Both the position numbers and the translations under genes were made by a program. Positions 9,373 through 17,576 of a DNA stretch of 64,000 nt are shown one piece after another. Numbering within the stretch: position 1 is the stretch's first letter; every line of letters starts with the position of its first letter. The stretch lies in assembly GCA_046349935.1 (NCBI GenBank), contig JAXMBK010000003.1, positions 1,629,956 to 1,693,955 of the forward strand. The letters run 5' to 3'. A model generated the notes under the pieces. The model saw only the letters and a program-made list of their open reading frames with translations. It searched no databases and was not told where the DNA came from. Origin of the DNA: CAIXSC01 sp046349935. GTDB taxonomy: Bacteria > Planctomycetota > Planctomycetia > Pirellulales > Pirellulaceae.

Positions 9373-10486
9373 GCACGATCAGGCGGACGTCGTCTTCGAA
9401 GCGGTCGACGGCGAGGGTTTGCCAGTGCGACGCGTCGGCCACTTTATCGAGGCCTAGACCGTGGACGGCGCCGGGGGCGGCGACGCCGCCGATCAGCTTC
9501 GGCGCCAAGTAGACGTGCAGTTCATCCAGCAGCCGCGCGTCGACCATCGATCCCAACAACGCGGCGCCTCCCTCGACTAAGACGTTCGTCCATCGCCGAC
9601 GCCCCATCTCGTCGAACAGCGCGCCCAGAAACTCGGCGCTCGCTTCTCCCGGCACTTCCAACAATTCGCAACCGCACGCCGTCAACGCGGCGCGACGCGC
9701 GGCCGGCGCTTCGGGGGAAATGGCGACCAGCGTCGGAAATTCGCGAGCGGTGCGCGCCAGCTGACTGTCGGGCGCGAGTCGCGCCAGTCGATCGACGACG
9801 ACGCGCGTCGCCACGCGCGGGCCTGGCGGACGCGCCGTCAACAGCGGATCGTCTCGCTCGGCCGTCCCCCGCCCCACCATGATCGCATCCACGCGCCCCC
9901 GCAACGCATGCACTTCCCGCCGCGACGACTCGCAGGAGATCCACCGACTGTCGCCCGTTCGCGTGGCGATTTTGCCGTCCAGCGACATGGCCCACTTCGC
10001 GATGATCCACGGACGACGCTCGGTCACCAATTTCAAATACGCCGCATTGAGCTCCCGCGCGGCCGCTTCGCGCACTCCCAACTCGATTTCCACTCCCGCC
10101 GCGCGCAGTTCGGCGATCCCGCCGCCGTCGACGGCCGGGAACGGATCGCGCTGCGCGATGACCGCCCGCGCGACGCCGGCCGCGATGACGGCCTGTGAAC
10201 AGGGGGGAGTCTTGCCGAAGTGGCTGCAGGGCTCCAGCGTCACGTAGAGCGTCGCGCCGCGAGCCGACTCGCCGGCTTGCCGCAAGGCGTGCACTTCCGC
10301 ATGCGGCCCGCCGTATCGCTCGTGCCACCCTTCGCCCACGATCCGACCGTCGCGGACGATCACGCAACCAACCTGCGGATTCGGCTCCACGGCGCCCCGG
10401 CCCCGCGCGGCCAGTTCTAGCGCGCGGTCCATCAAGGCCAGGTCGGGGCAGGTAGAGCGATCGAGCGAGCGGGCGTCGTAGGTCAT
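9341..10486 (-). CDS. ribD: Bifunctional riboflavin deaminase/reductase
   Basis: Catalyses the deamination and then reduction of the pyrimidine intermediate in riboflavin synthesis. The N-terminal deaminase domain has the zinc site HAEVHA (about residue 60) and PCSHFGKTPPC (about 87-97). The C-terminal reductase domain begins after WIIAKWAMSLDGKIATRTGDS and has NVLVEGGAALLGSM. The 381 residues match the family. The final residues STAVAQP and the stop codon are encoded by the dispersed CCGTAGCACAG repeat. The start ATG lies one base after the stop of the Cys-rich gene upstream (TAGCATG), so the two are likely cotranscribed. Confidence 0.95.
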   Translation of the reverse strand: MTYDARSLDRSTCPDLALMDRALELAARGRGAVEPNPQVGCVIVRDGRIVGEGWHERYGGPHAEVHALRQAGESARGATLYVTLEPCSHFGKTPPCSQAVIAAGVARAVIAQRDPFPAVDGGGIAELRAAGVEIELGVREAAARELNAAYLKLVTERRPWIIAKWAMSLDGKIATRTGDSRWISCESSRREVHALRGRVDAIMVGRGTAERDDPLLTARPPGPRVATRVVVDRLARLAPDSQLARTAREFPTLVAISPEAPAARRAALTACGCELLEVPGEASAEFLGALFDEMGRRRWTNVLVEGGAALLGSMVDARLLDELHVYLAPKLIGGVAAPGAVHGLGLDKVADASHWQTLAVDRFEDDVRLIVRRRSTAVAQP

Positions 10487-10487
10487 G

Positions 10488-11174
10488 CTACCGATTGTAC
10501 GAAGCCGGACGCGTGTAGCTGGGGTGATAAGGACGCGCCGGTCGTTTGGCCTTGGGCTCGCTCTTGGGCGCCTGCTTCGGCATGACCTGCGGCGCTGGAG
10601 GCGCTTCGTCGGCCGGCGTCGTCAGCAACGGCACCCCTTCCTCCGTGGGAACCCACGAAGCGCGATCGGTGCACGAGGAACAGCTCCCGTCCGCACAGCC
10701 GCCCGACGAGCAGCCGCCCGACGCGCAACCGTCTTTGCCGCACCAGCCGCCGCGCCGTTCGCAGCACTCGCCGTCCGAACACGGTTCGCCGCGGCAGCCC
10801 CACAACGCGGCCGAAATCTTCGCCAGCACGCCGCCCTGGCAGCAGCCCTGCGGGCCGGTCCAATGACCACAGTCGTCGCACGGGTCGCAGCAGTCGGGCG
10901 GATCGCTCAACCACTCGTCCCAGTAAATCTCGCCGCAGCCCCATTTGCAGGCCGAGATATAGCCCTTTTCGCGTCCGCACGAGCCGCAGCCGCCGCAACT
11001 GCCGCCGCCGCAACCGCCGCCGCGGTGGCTCGGACGATAAGCGACTTCGCCCGGTCCGCACGGATCGATCGGGCCCCCCGGACGGTAGACGCAGCAGCCA
11101 GTCCCCGCCCACGGCAGAAGTCCCAGCAGCGAGGCGACAAGCAGCACAAACGAGCAACGCGACGATCGGCTCAT
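10488..11174 (-). CDS. Cys-rich secreted protein of planctomycete type
   Basis: 228 residues. The N-terminus is a clear signal peptide (SSRCSFVLLVASLLGLLPW) ending at a possible lipobox-like AGTGC. The mature protein is very rich in Cys and Gly, with clusters such as GGCGGGSCGGCGSCG near residue 55, YWDEWLSDPPDCCDPCDDCG near 85 and CASGGCSSGGCADGSCSSC near 150. It ends in a Pro/Lys-rich tail. Similar Cys-rich exported proteins are common in planctomycetes and of unknown role; disulfide cross-linking in the envelope is a guess. The stop is one base before the ribD start. Confidence 0.75.
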   Translation of the reverse strand: MSRSSRCSFVLLVASLLGLLPWAGTGCCVYRPGGPIDPCGPGEVAYRPSHRGGGCGGGSCGGCGSCGREKGYISACKWGCGEIYWDEWLSDPPDCCDPCDDCGHWTGPQGCCQGGVLAKISAALWGCRGEPCSDGECCERRGGWCGKDGCASGGCSSGGCADGSCSSCTDRASWVPTEEGVPLLTTPADEAPPAPQVMPKQAPKSEPKAKRPARPYHPSYTRPASYNR

Positions 11175-11316
11175 GGCAATCCCCTTCTCGAAACGACGCA
11201 GCAGGCGCGCATGCCTGCTGGGACCGTGAAAGGGATATCGGCCCGCCGGCCGTTAAAATCGAGAAAATCGCTACAACCCGCAAACTCCAGCCCGCCCGGT
11301 TCGCGGCTCTTCGCCA

Positions 11317-11364
11317 GTTTGCCAGCCGCGTCGCCAGCCGCGTCGCCAGCCGTATCGCCAGCCG
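11317..11364 (+). repeat. 12-bp tandem repeat, four copies
   Basis: Four 12-bp units of CGTCGCCAGCCG type: 11317-11328 (diverged), 11329-11340 and 11341-11352 (identical), and 11353-11364 (one or two changes). They sit just past the stop of the deacetylase-like gene. The rest of the 200-base gap to the Cys-rich gene shows nothing else. Confidence 0.8.
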
Positions 11365-11373
11365 GCCAATCGC

Positions 11374-12309
11374 TTAGCCGGCCAAGAGTTCGTCCAAGTG
11401 CCGAGCGACGCAGGCGGGGAGGACGTCGATGTTGTACCCCCCCTCCAGCAAACTCACGACGCGCCCCTGCGCGTGCTTCTGAGCGACCTGCAGGATGACG
11501 CGCGTGAGCGTCGCAAAGTCTTCCGTTTCCAACCCCAGCGACCCAATGGGGTCGAGCCGATGGGCGTCGAAACCGGCGCTGACCAACACCAACTCGGGCC
11601 GCACCTTGTCGGCGAACTTCTCCAGCGACGCACGGAAGCGGGCTTGGTAATCGTCGCGCGACGTCCCGAACGAAACGGGGACGTTGCAGGTGAAGCCGAG
11701 CCCCGGTCCGGCGCCCGTTTCGTCCGCGGCGCCCGACCCCGGGTAAAAGGGAAAACGATGGATCGAGTAAAAGCCGACTTGCTCGTCCTCGTAGAAGGCA
11801 TCCTGCGTCCCGTTGCCATGGTGGACGTCGAAATCGACGATCAACACGCGGCTCAACTGGTGCTCCGACAGGGCGGCTCGAGCGGCCACGGCCACATGAT
11901 TGAACAGACAGAATCCCATCGCGGCGCGCTGGAGCGCATGGTGACCGGGGGGCCGGTGAAGCGACAACGCGGTGCGGGCTTGGCCGCGAACCACTCGAGC
12001 CACCGCGTCGCAGGCGGCGCCCGAAGCAAGCCGCGCGGCGGCGTCCGACTTGGACGACACCACGGTGTCCGCCTCGATTTGCCCTCCCCCCTTCTCTGCC
12101 ATCTGCCGCACCTCGTCCAAATACTCGGGACAATGCACGCGGATAAGCTGATCGACGGTCGCCGGCGACCACTCGGGCCGCTCGCACTTCGCCAAATAGC
12201 CCTCAAGCTCCAGGTGCTGGAGGATTCGAGCCAGTCGCGCGGGGCGTTCGGGGTGCATCCCGGTCTGGTGTTCCAGGAACAGCGGAGAGGTGTACAGCAG
12301 GGTCTTCAT
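11374..12309 (-). CDS. Histone deacetylase / AcuC-family hydrolase
   Basis: Zinc-dependent deacetylase-superfamily enzyme of about 311 residues. Seen motifs are RPPGHHA (residues ~117-123, catalytic His pair), GFCLFNHVAVAA, DFDVHHGNG (~157, zinc Asp and His), SAGFDAH (~244, second zinc Asp) and LEGGYN. Bacterial members remove acetyl groups from lysines, polyamines or acetoin-pathway enzymes; the substrate is not predictable. I start at ATG 12309 (MKTLLYTSPLF), where family alignments begin; a GTG three codons upstream (12318) is possible. A good sigma-70-type promoter in the upstream gap points the other way. Confidence 0.92.
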   Translation of the reverse strand: MKTLLYTSPLFLEHQTGMHPERPARLARILQHLELEGYLAKCERPEWSPATVDQLIRVHCPEYLDEVRQMAEKGGGQIEADTVVSSKSDAAARLASGAACDAVARVVRGQARTALSLHRPPGHHALQRAAMGFCLFNHVAVAARAALSEHQLSRVLIVDFDVHHGNGTQDAFYEDEQVGFYSIHRFPFYPGSGAADETGAGPGLGFTCNVPVSFGTSRDDYQARFRASLEKFADKVRPELVLVSAGFDAHRLDPIGSLGLETEDFATLTRVILQVAQKHAQGRVVSLLEGGYNIDVLPACVARHLDELLAG

Positions 12310-12409
12310 GCGACGCACCTGGCCGAGGAAACGAGAGGGACCCGCCGTCTGCGAGGCCGGTTATACGGGCGGCGGAAAGCGGATTGAGCGGGGCGGCGGG
12401 GCTCGAAAG

Positions 12410-12439
12410 TTGACAATCGGAACGGACCACTAGTAGAGT
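12410..12439 (+). promoter_or_regulatory. Sigma-70-type promoter for the Gly/Met/Pro-repeat protein
   Basis: A perfect -35 TTGACA (12410-12415), an 18-base spacer and a TAGAGT -10 (12434-12439) lie about 120 bases upstream of the ATG at 12561 and point to it. The -10 is a 4 of 6 match. Confidence 0.5.
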
Positions 12440-12560
12440 TGTACTGGATGAGGACCTGCGCGGCGAGCAACGTTTCGTCGCGCCGGCGCGCGTTCGTCGC
12501 CCGGAGGGTCCTGCTTGTCGCGCACGGTTCGCGCACAAAAGTCAACACAAGGGTCGGGTT

Positions 12561-14348
12561 ATGCGTCGAGCTTGGATCGCCGTGCGGAAACGTTTGCTAG
12601 CGGAAGTCAGCGTCCTGGGGATGCTCGGCGTCGCCGCCCTGGGCTCGTTCGCTCCGCTGTCCTCCGACCTTCTTCCGCACGCAACAGCGCAAGAGGCGGC
12701 CAAAGATGCGGCCGCCGAAGAAGAGCCGGCGCGCGACCCCAACGCGCCGCAATACGAGGAACTCAAGGTCCCCGCGGCGCTCGACGAACGCGGCAAGGTA
12801 AAGCAAGAGCTCGCTGAAACCCGACGCCGCGCCACCGACCTTCAGCGGTCGGTCAATGAAGTGCTCACCGGCGTCAAGCCGCTGGCCGACAATCAACGGC
12901 GCGTCGATGGGTACTACTTGCAGTACCTGTTCCCGCGCCTCACATGGCTCGAGAACATCGAGAATCCGGCGAACTACAACGCCGTCTATCAGACTCGCTT
13001 TGTGTTCTTCCGCGACTTCCGTCGCTGCGGTTTGCCGGACGTGCGCCTGCACATCCTTCGCACCAGCCTCCCGAAGCTCAAGGAAATCGCGTCAGGCAAC
13101 TATCATCCGGCGGCCCGCGTCAACGCGATGCTAATCATCTCCGACCTCAACACGCGCGAAGTGGTGCAGACCGGATCGCCGGTGCCTCCCGAGCCGTATC
13201 CGGATGCGTTTCCGGTCATGGTTGAAGCGCTCGGCGATGCCAATCAAATCGACGCCGTGAAGGTCGTCGCGATGCTCGGCATCCACCGGCACATCGTCTC
13301 CGACAACCGTCAACGCAATCCCCAAAATCCCAACTCGCGAAAAATCGACGCCGCACAACTGGATCGCGCCAATACGCTTTGCCTGGCGATTCTCATGGCG
13401 AAAGCCCCGCCGGCGGGTCGAACGCCGGAAGGACACGCCTGGATGCAGCGCCGCGCCATCGACGTGCTCGGCGCGCTGGGGACGATCGGCACGAACGTCA
13501 ACGCCACGCAAGCGGTCGACGCGATGGTGGCGGACGCCAAAGCGCCTCTCTCGCTGCGCTGCTCCGCCGCCGAAGCCCTCGGCGAACTCGACCTGCCCCC
13601 CGAAACGCGGCTGGAGCCGATCGCCACCGCCCAGAAGTTGGGCGAGCTGGCGGTGTTCGCCTGCCAGCGCGAGCTGAAGCGCTACGAAGATGAGAAAGCG
13701 TTCTTGGACGAGAAGAAAAAGGCGGGCGGCGGTCTCGCTGGCGGGATGCCGGGGAGCCCCGGTGGTGCAGGCGGCGCCATGCCGGGCGGTGCGATGCCCG
13801 GCGCGATGCCGGGAGGCGCAATGCCGGGCGGCGCTGGAGGCGCGATGCCAGGCGGCGCGATGCCGGGCGCCATGGGCGGCGGATTCGGCGACGACGGTCC
13901 GGGCGCCATGCCGGGCATGCCTGGTTTCGGCGCCGGCGGCGCTGCCAAGAAAGGCGAGTCCATCGACGACCATCGCTTGACCGTCGCGCAACGCCGCATC
14001 CGCGCTCAAATGCACGCCGTCAAAGTGGGGCTCGCAGGCGTCCAAGGCAAGACGTCGGGCATCCAAGGCTTGGCCAAGGACGCCAAGCAGAAAGAACTCA
14101 TCCAGAAGTTGGCGGACGAAGTCAAAGCGATCCGCGACATGTCGGAAGATGAGCAGTACAAGACGCTTGAGAAACTGATGACCGACCTCAAGACGAAGAC
14201 TGCCGCGCTGGAAAAGACCATGAAGGCGGTCGTCGCGCAAAACAAACCGGCCGACGCCGCTGCTCCGGCTGCGGAAGACGGCCCCGGCGGCGCTCCGCCC
14301 CCCGCCAAGAAGCCTGCGCCGCAGCCCAACGCCGCCGCCGGCATGTAA
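12561..14348 (+). CDS. Secreted protein with GGAMP-repeat linker, unknown function
   Basis: 595 residues with an N-terminal hydrophobic signal segment (VLGMLGVAALGSFAPL). A helical, HEAT-like region follows (about 90-390) with several short alpha-helical pairs such as KLKEIASGNYHPAARVNAML and LRCSAAEALGELDLPPETR. Residues about 393-455 are a low-complexity linker of GGAMPGGAMPGAMPGG units. A second helical part (about 465-560) is rich in Lys/Ala, and the end is Pro/Ala-rich. I do not recognise a named family; the HEAT-like reading is an inference. The stop codon TAA is the first bases of a six-copy 15-bp tandem array that fills the gap to the convergent glycosyltransferase. Confidence 0.8.
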   Translation: MRRAWIAVRKRLLAEVSVLGMLGVAALGSFAPLSSDLLPHATAQEAAKDAAAEEEPARDPNAPQYEELKVPAALDERGKVKQELAETRRRATDLQRSVNEVLTGVKPLADNQRRVDGYYLQYLFPRLTWLENIENPANYNAVYQTRFVFFRDFRRCGLPDVRLHILRTSLPKLKEIASGNYHPAARVNAMLIISDLNTREVVQTGSPVPPEPYPDAFPVMVEALGDANQIDAVKVVAMLGIHRHIVSDNRQRNPQNPNSRKIDAAQLDRANTLCLAILMAKAPPAGRTPEGHAWMQRRAIDVLGALGTIGTNVNATQAVDAMVADAKAPLSLRCSAAEALGELDLPPETRLEPIATAQKLGELAVFACQRELKRYEDEKAFLDEKKKAGGGLAGGMPGSPGGAGGAMPGGAMPGAMPGGAMPGGAGGAMPGGAMPGAMGGGFGDDGPGAMPGMPGFGAGGAAKKGESIDDHRLTVAQRRIRAQMHAVKVGLAGVQGKTSGIQGLAKDAKQKELIQKLADEVKAIRDMSEDEQYKTLEKLMTDLKTKTAALEKTMKAVVAQNKPADAAAPAAEDGPGGAPPPAKKPAPQPNAAAGM

Positions 14349-14436
14349 TTGCGTCGCTAGAAATTGCGTCGCTAGAAATTGCGTCGCTAGAAACTGCGTC
14401 GCTAGAAACTGCGGCGCCAGAAACTGCGTCGCAAGA
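14347..14436. repeat. 15-bp tandem repeat, six copies, filling a convergent gap
   Basis: Six 15-bp units: AATTGCGTCGCTAGA three times exactly (14347-14391), then AACTGCGTCGCTAGA, AACTGCGGCGCCAGA and AACTGCGTCGCAAGA (to 14436). The array begins inside the stop codon of the plus-strand gene and ends four bases before the stop of the minus-strand gene, so it is the whole intergenic region. Confidence 0.95.
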
Positions 14437-14439
14437 AAC

Positions 14440-15249
14440 TCACGCCGCGCGCCGCGTCGTGACGACGCGCTGCGCTTCAGGGTCAGGCTGTGCACTGCCG
14501 TAGGTGAGTTCCCATAGGCGAGCTTGCTTCATGTACGAGTAATAGCCGTGCAGCAGGCTCACCTGAAACCCGATCGACCCTTCGAGAATGCCGCCCTGCG
14601 CTAAGTAGGCCCGCAGGAACCGAAACGGGCCGTTGAAGATCAGCTTGAACAAACTGGGGCGACGCCCCTTTTCGAACCACACCTGCGCCTGCCAGCGCGT
14701 GTAACGATCCAGCTTCGGCAGGTAATGATCGTACGACCAGTAGCTGTAGTGCAACAGCTTGTGATGCAGCCGCCCCACGCGCCCCGTCGACACCTCGACC
14801 TCCGCATGGTCCGTTTCGCCCACGTACCGACCGCGGTCGCGATGAAAGAAACGCAGCAGCGTGTCGCCGCCCCAACCGCTGTAATGCACCGGGTGGCCGA
14901 GAAAGTGATTCAGTCGCGGGACCCAATAGCCGTCGAGCCGCGGCCCGGTCGCCAAGTGTTCGGACACTTCCCGCGCCAGCTCCGCGGGAATCCGCTCGTC
15001 CGCATCCAGCACGAACACCCACTCGTGTTTCGCCTGCGGAATGGCCCAGTTCTTGAAGTCGCCCGAATGGACGTACTCCCGCTCAATGATGCGGCAGCCG
15101 CCCAGTTCGTCGACGATGTCGAGCGTCCCGTCGGTCGAGCCCGAGTCGGCGACCAGCACTTCGTTCGCAATAAGCCGCGCTGATTCGATACAGGGACGGA
15201 TGTTGCGCCGCTCATTCTTGCACGGAATGATGACGGTCAGTTTCTGCAT
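14440..15249 (-). CDS. GT2 glycosyltransferase, WaaE/LPS-core-like
   Basis: 269 residues from the ATG at 15249 (MQKLTVIIPCKNE); an earlier TTG frame start lacks support. It is a GT-A fold family 2 enzyme. The nucleotide-binding start is VIIPCKNERRNI, followed by ADSGSTDGT, and the metal site DADERIP is near residue 80. The C-terminal part (HYSYWSYDHYLPKLDRYT) resembles the WaaE/KdtX-type transferases that add a sugar to lipopolysaccharide core or similar envelope glycans. No other sugar gene is adjacent, so the acceptor is unknown. Confidence 0.9.
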   Translation of the reverse strand: MQKLTVIIPCKNERRNIRPCIESARLIANEVLVADSGSTDGTLDIVDELGGCRIIEREYVHSGDFKNWAIPQAKHEWVFVLDADERIPAELAREVSEHLATGPRLDGYWVPRLNHFLGHPVHYSGWGGDTLLRFFHRDRGRYVGETDHAEVEVSTGRVGRLHHKLLHYSYWSYDHYLPKLDRYTRWQAQVWFEKGRRPSLFKLIFNGPFRFLRAYLAQGGILEGSIGFQVSLLHGYYSYMKQARLWELTYGSAQPDPEAQRVVTTRRAA

Positions 15250-15512
15250 GGGCGTTGGTCTCCGAGTTTCGTCGCGCAAGTCTCCTTAGAGATCGACGCC
15301 GTTTCCAGCAAGATCAGTTTCCGACGCAGGCGACTCGACCGGTTGCACGGGTTGGGGGTGGATCACCCCGAAAACGGGCCGTCGTCCGGCGCTGCGAGTT
15401 GCTTGTTTGACTGCGATCGACCACCGATAATCGTTCGCTAATGCGAGCGGCGGTGCGCGGGACCTCATTCGGTCGCGGCGGGACCCGCGTGAAGCAGATC
15501 AGGAGCCGAGTC

Positions 15513-16868
15513 ATGCAAGGTTGGGTGGGAAAAGTCGCCTTTACGACCGTCCTCGCGGGGCTCGCCGTCACCTTCACCGCTTACCAACTGTGGAAGCCGG
15601 CCGAGGGGGCCACGACCGCGTGGAAGTTCGCCCAAGTGGAACGCGGCAGTCTCCAAGTCGCCATCAGCTCCACCGGCACGCTGGAACCCGAAGAGGTGAT
15701 CGACGTCGGCGCTCAGGTCGCTGGAAAGGTCCAAGAGTTCGGCAAGGACGCCGATGGCGGGACGATCGACTACGGGAGTCCCGTCGAGTCGGGAACGGTG
15801 CTCGCACGCATCGATCCGGCGATCTTCGAACAAGAGGTGAATCTGGCTCGAGCCATGTTGGCCAAATCGCAGGCGCGGCTGCATCAGTCGCGGGCCGAGA
15901 TTCAGGCCACTCAGGCCGCGGTCGCTCGAGCGGAAGCCGATTTGGCGACGACCCGCGTCAAACTCGATCACTCCGAACGCGATTTCGCACGCACCAAGCG
16001 ACTCACCGAAACCAAAGTCGTCACGCAAGAACAATTCGATCTCCAGCAGGCCAACGTCGACACCACGCGCACCGCGATCACGTCGGCCGAGGCCGCGTTG
16101 GCGCAGGCGAAAAGCGCCGTCGTCAAGGCGCAGGCGGCCGCGGAGGAAGCGCAGGCCGATGTCGAAAGTTCCGAAGCGTCCCTTAAACGGGCGCAACAAA
16201 ACCTCGACTACACCACCATTCGCTCCCCGATCAAAGGCGTGATCATCGATCGGCGAGTGAACATTGGGCAGACGGTGGTGGCGAGCCTCAATGCGCCCAG
16301 CTTGTTCCTGATCGCCAAAGATCTCAGTCGGCTGCAGGTGTGGGCGTCGGTGAACGAGGCGGACATTGGGCGGCTGCATCCGGGACAGCGAGTGACGTTT
16401 CAGGTGGATGCGTTTCCGACAGAGACGTTCATCGGGCAGGTCAAACAAATTCGGCTCAACGCGTCCATGACCCAAAACGTCGTCACCTATACCGTCGTCG
16501 TCGACGTCGAGAACGAGGGAAACAAGCTGCTGCCGTACCTTACGGCGAACGTGAAGTTTGAGGTGGCCGAGCATCGCGACGTGCTGATCGCGCCGAATGC
16601 GGCGCTGAACTGGAAACCGAAACGCGGCCAGATCGCGACCGCTTATCGCGACGCGCCGCCGCCGCGAACGGCCGTTTGGACCCGCGAAGGAGACGGTCTG
16701 CGGCCGATCGAAGTCAAGGTGCTCGACACCGACGGCGCGTCGAGCGCACTGGAAGGGGAAGGCTTGCGGGACGGGCTGGAGATCATCGTCGGCGAGTCGC
16801 GCGCGGGCAGCGGCGGCGAGTCGGTCAATCCGCTGCTGCCGCAAATGTTCAGCAAGAAGAAGGGCTAA
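15513..16868 (+). CDS. MacA-like periplasmic adaptor (HlyD/RND membrane fusion protein)
   Basis: Periplasmic adaptor of a tripartite efflux pump, 451 residues from ATG 15513, which is chosen because AGGAG ends seven bases upstream. The N-terminal signal/anchor is KVAFTTVLAGLAVTFTAY. A biotinyl-lipoyl half motif (SSTGTLEPEEVIDVGAQVAG) comes next, then a long Ala/Gln-rich coiled coil (about residues 110-230), the second half (TIRSPIKGVIIDRRVNIGQTV), and the beta-barrel region. The C-terminus ends SKKKG. It is followed after 19 bases by the ATPase and then the permease gene, the standard macA-macB-type order. Confidence 0.93.
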   Translation: MQGWVGKVAFTTVLAGLAVTFTAYQLWKPAEGATTAWKFAQVERGSLQVAISSTGTLEPEEVIDVGAQVAGKVQEFGKDADGGTIDYGSPVESGTVLARIDPAIFEQEVNLARAMLAKSQARLHQSRAEIQATQAAVARAEADLATTRVKLDHSERDFARTKRLTETKVVTQEQFDLQQANVDTTRTAITSAEAALAQAKSAVVKAQAAAEEAQADVESSEASLKRAQQNLDYTTIRSPIKGVIIDRRVNIGQTVVASLNAPSLFLIAKDLSRLQVWASVNEADIGRLHPGQRVTFQVDAFPTETFIGQVKQIRLNASMTQNVVTYTVVVDVENEGNKLLPYLTANVKFEVAEHRDVLIAPNAALNWKPKRGQIATAYRDAPPPRTAVWTREGDGLRPIEVKVLDTDGASSALEGEGLRDGLEIIVGESRAGSGGESVNPLLPQMFSKKKG

Positions 16869-16887
16869 CGGCAAGCCGCCCCAACCG

Positions 16888-17574
16888 ATGTCGCTCATTC
16901 GCCTGCAAGACATTCGCAAGACCTACGGGACCGGCGAAGCGGCCGTCCCGGTGCTCAACGGCGTTTCGCTGTCGATCGAGCCGGGGGACCTCGTCGCGCT
17001 CACCGGCGCCTCCGGCTCGGGCAAGACGACGCTCATGAACATCCTCGGCTGCCTCGACACACCCACCAGCGGCGAATACTGGCTCGACGGTCTCCTGACC
17101 ACTCAATGTTCGCTCGACGACCTGGCCGCGGCGCGCAGCCGCAAAATCGGCTTCGTCTTCCAAAGCTTCAACCTGCTCCCCCGCACCACGGCGCTCGACA
17201 ACGTCCTCATGCCGCTCGAATACGGCGACCATCCCTGGACCGAAGCGGAAGCGCGCGAACGGGCTCGGGGCTTGCTGGAACGAGTGGGATTAGGGCACCG
17301 GATCGACCATGAACCGTCGGAGATGTCGGGAGGGCAGCAGCAGCGAGTGGCCATTGCGCGGTCGCTGATCAATGAACCCAAGCTGCTGCTCGCCGATGAG
17401 CCGACCGGGAACCTGGATTCGCGCACCAGCGAAGAGATCCTGCAGTTGTTCCAGCAACTGAACGCCGACCAGCGCATCACAATCGTCCTGGTGACGCACG
17501 ACCAGAACGTCGCGCGGCACGCGCCGCGCCGCATCGTCATGAAAGATGGACTCGTCGTGTCCGACGGAGATTAA
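16888..17574 (+). CDS. MacB/LolD-type ABC transporter ATPase
   Basis: 228-residue nucleotide-binding subunit. Walker A is GASGSGKTTLMN (about residue 40), the Q-loop region FVFQSFNLLPR, the signature MSGGQQQRVAIARSL, and Walker B LLLADEPTGNLD followed by the H-loop VLVTHD. It pairs with the separate permease immediately downstream (2-base gap), so the MacB protein is split into two genes here. It powers export of peptides, lipoproteins or antibiotics; the substrate is unknown. Confidence 0.95.
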   Translation: MSLIRLQDIRKTYGTGEAAVPVLNGVSLSIEPGDLVALTGASGSGKTTLMNILGCLDTPTSGEYWLDGLLTTQCSLDDLAAARSRKIGFVFQSFNLLPRTTALDNVLMPLEYGDHPWTEAEARERARGLLERVGLGHRIDHEPSEMSGGQQQRVAIARSLINEPKLLLADEPTGNLDSRTSEEILQLFQQLNADQRITIVLVTHDQNVARHAPRRIVMKDGLVVSDGD

Positions 17575-17576
17575 CC

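Noticed and set aside
13131..14495. Minus-strand frame with repeated FLATQ at its start
   Set aside because: The repeat is the 15-bp DNA array read through; the rest mirrors the secreted GGAMP protein.
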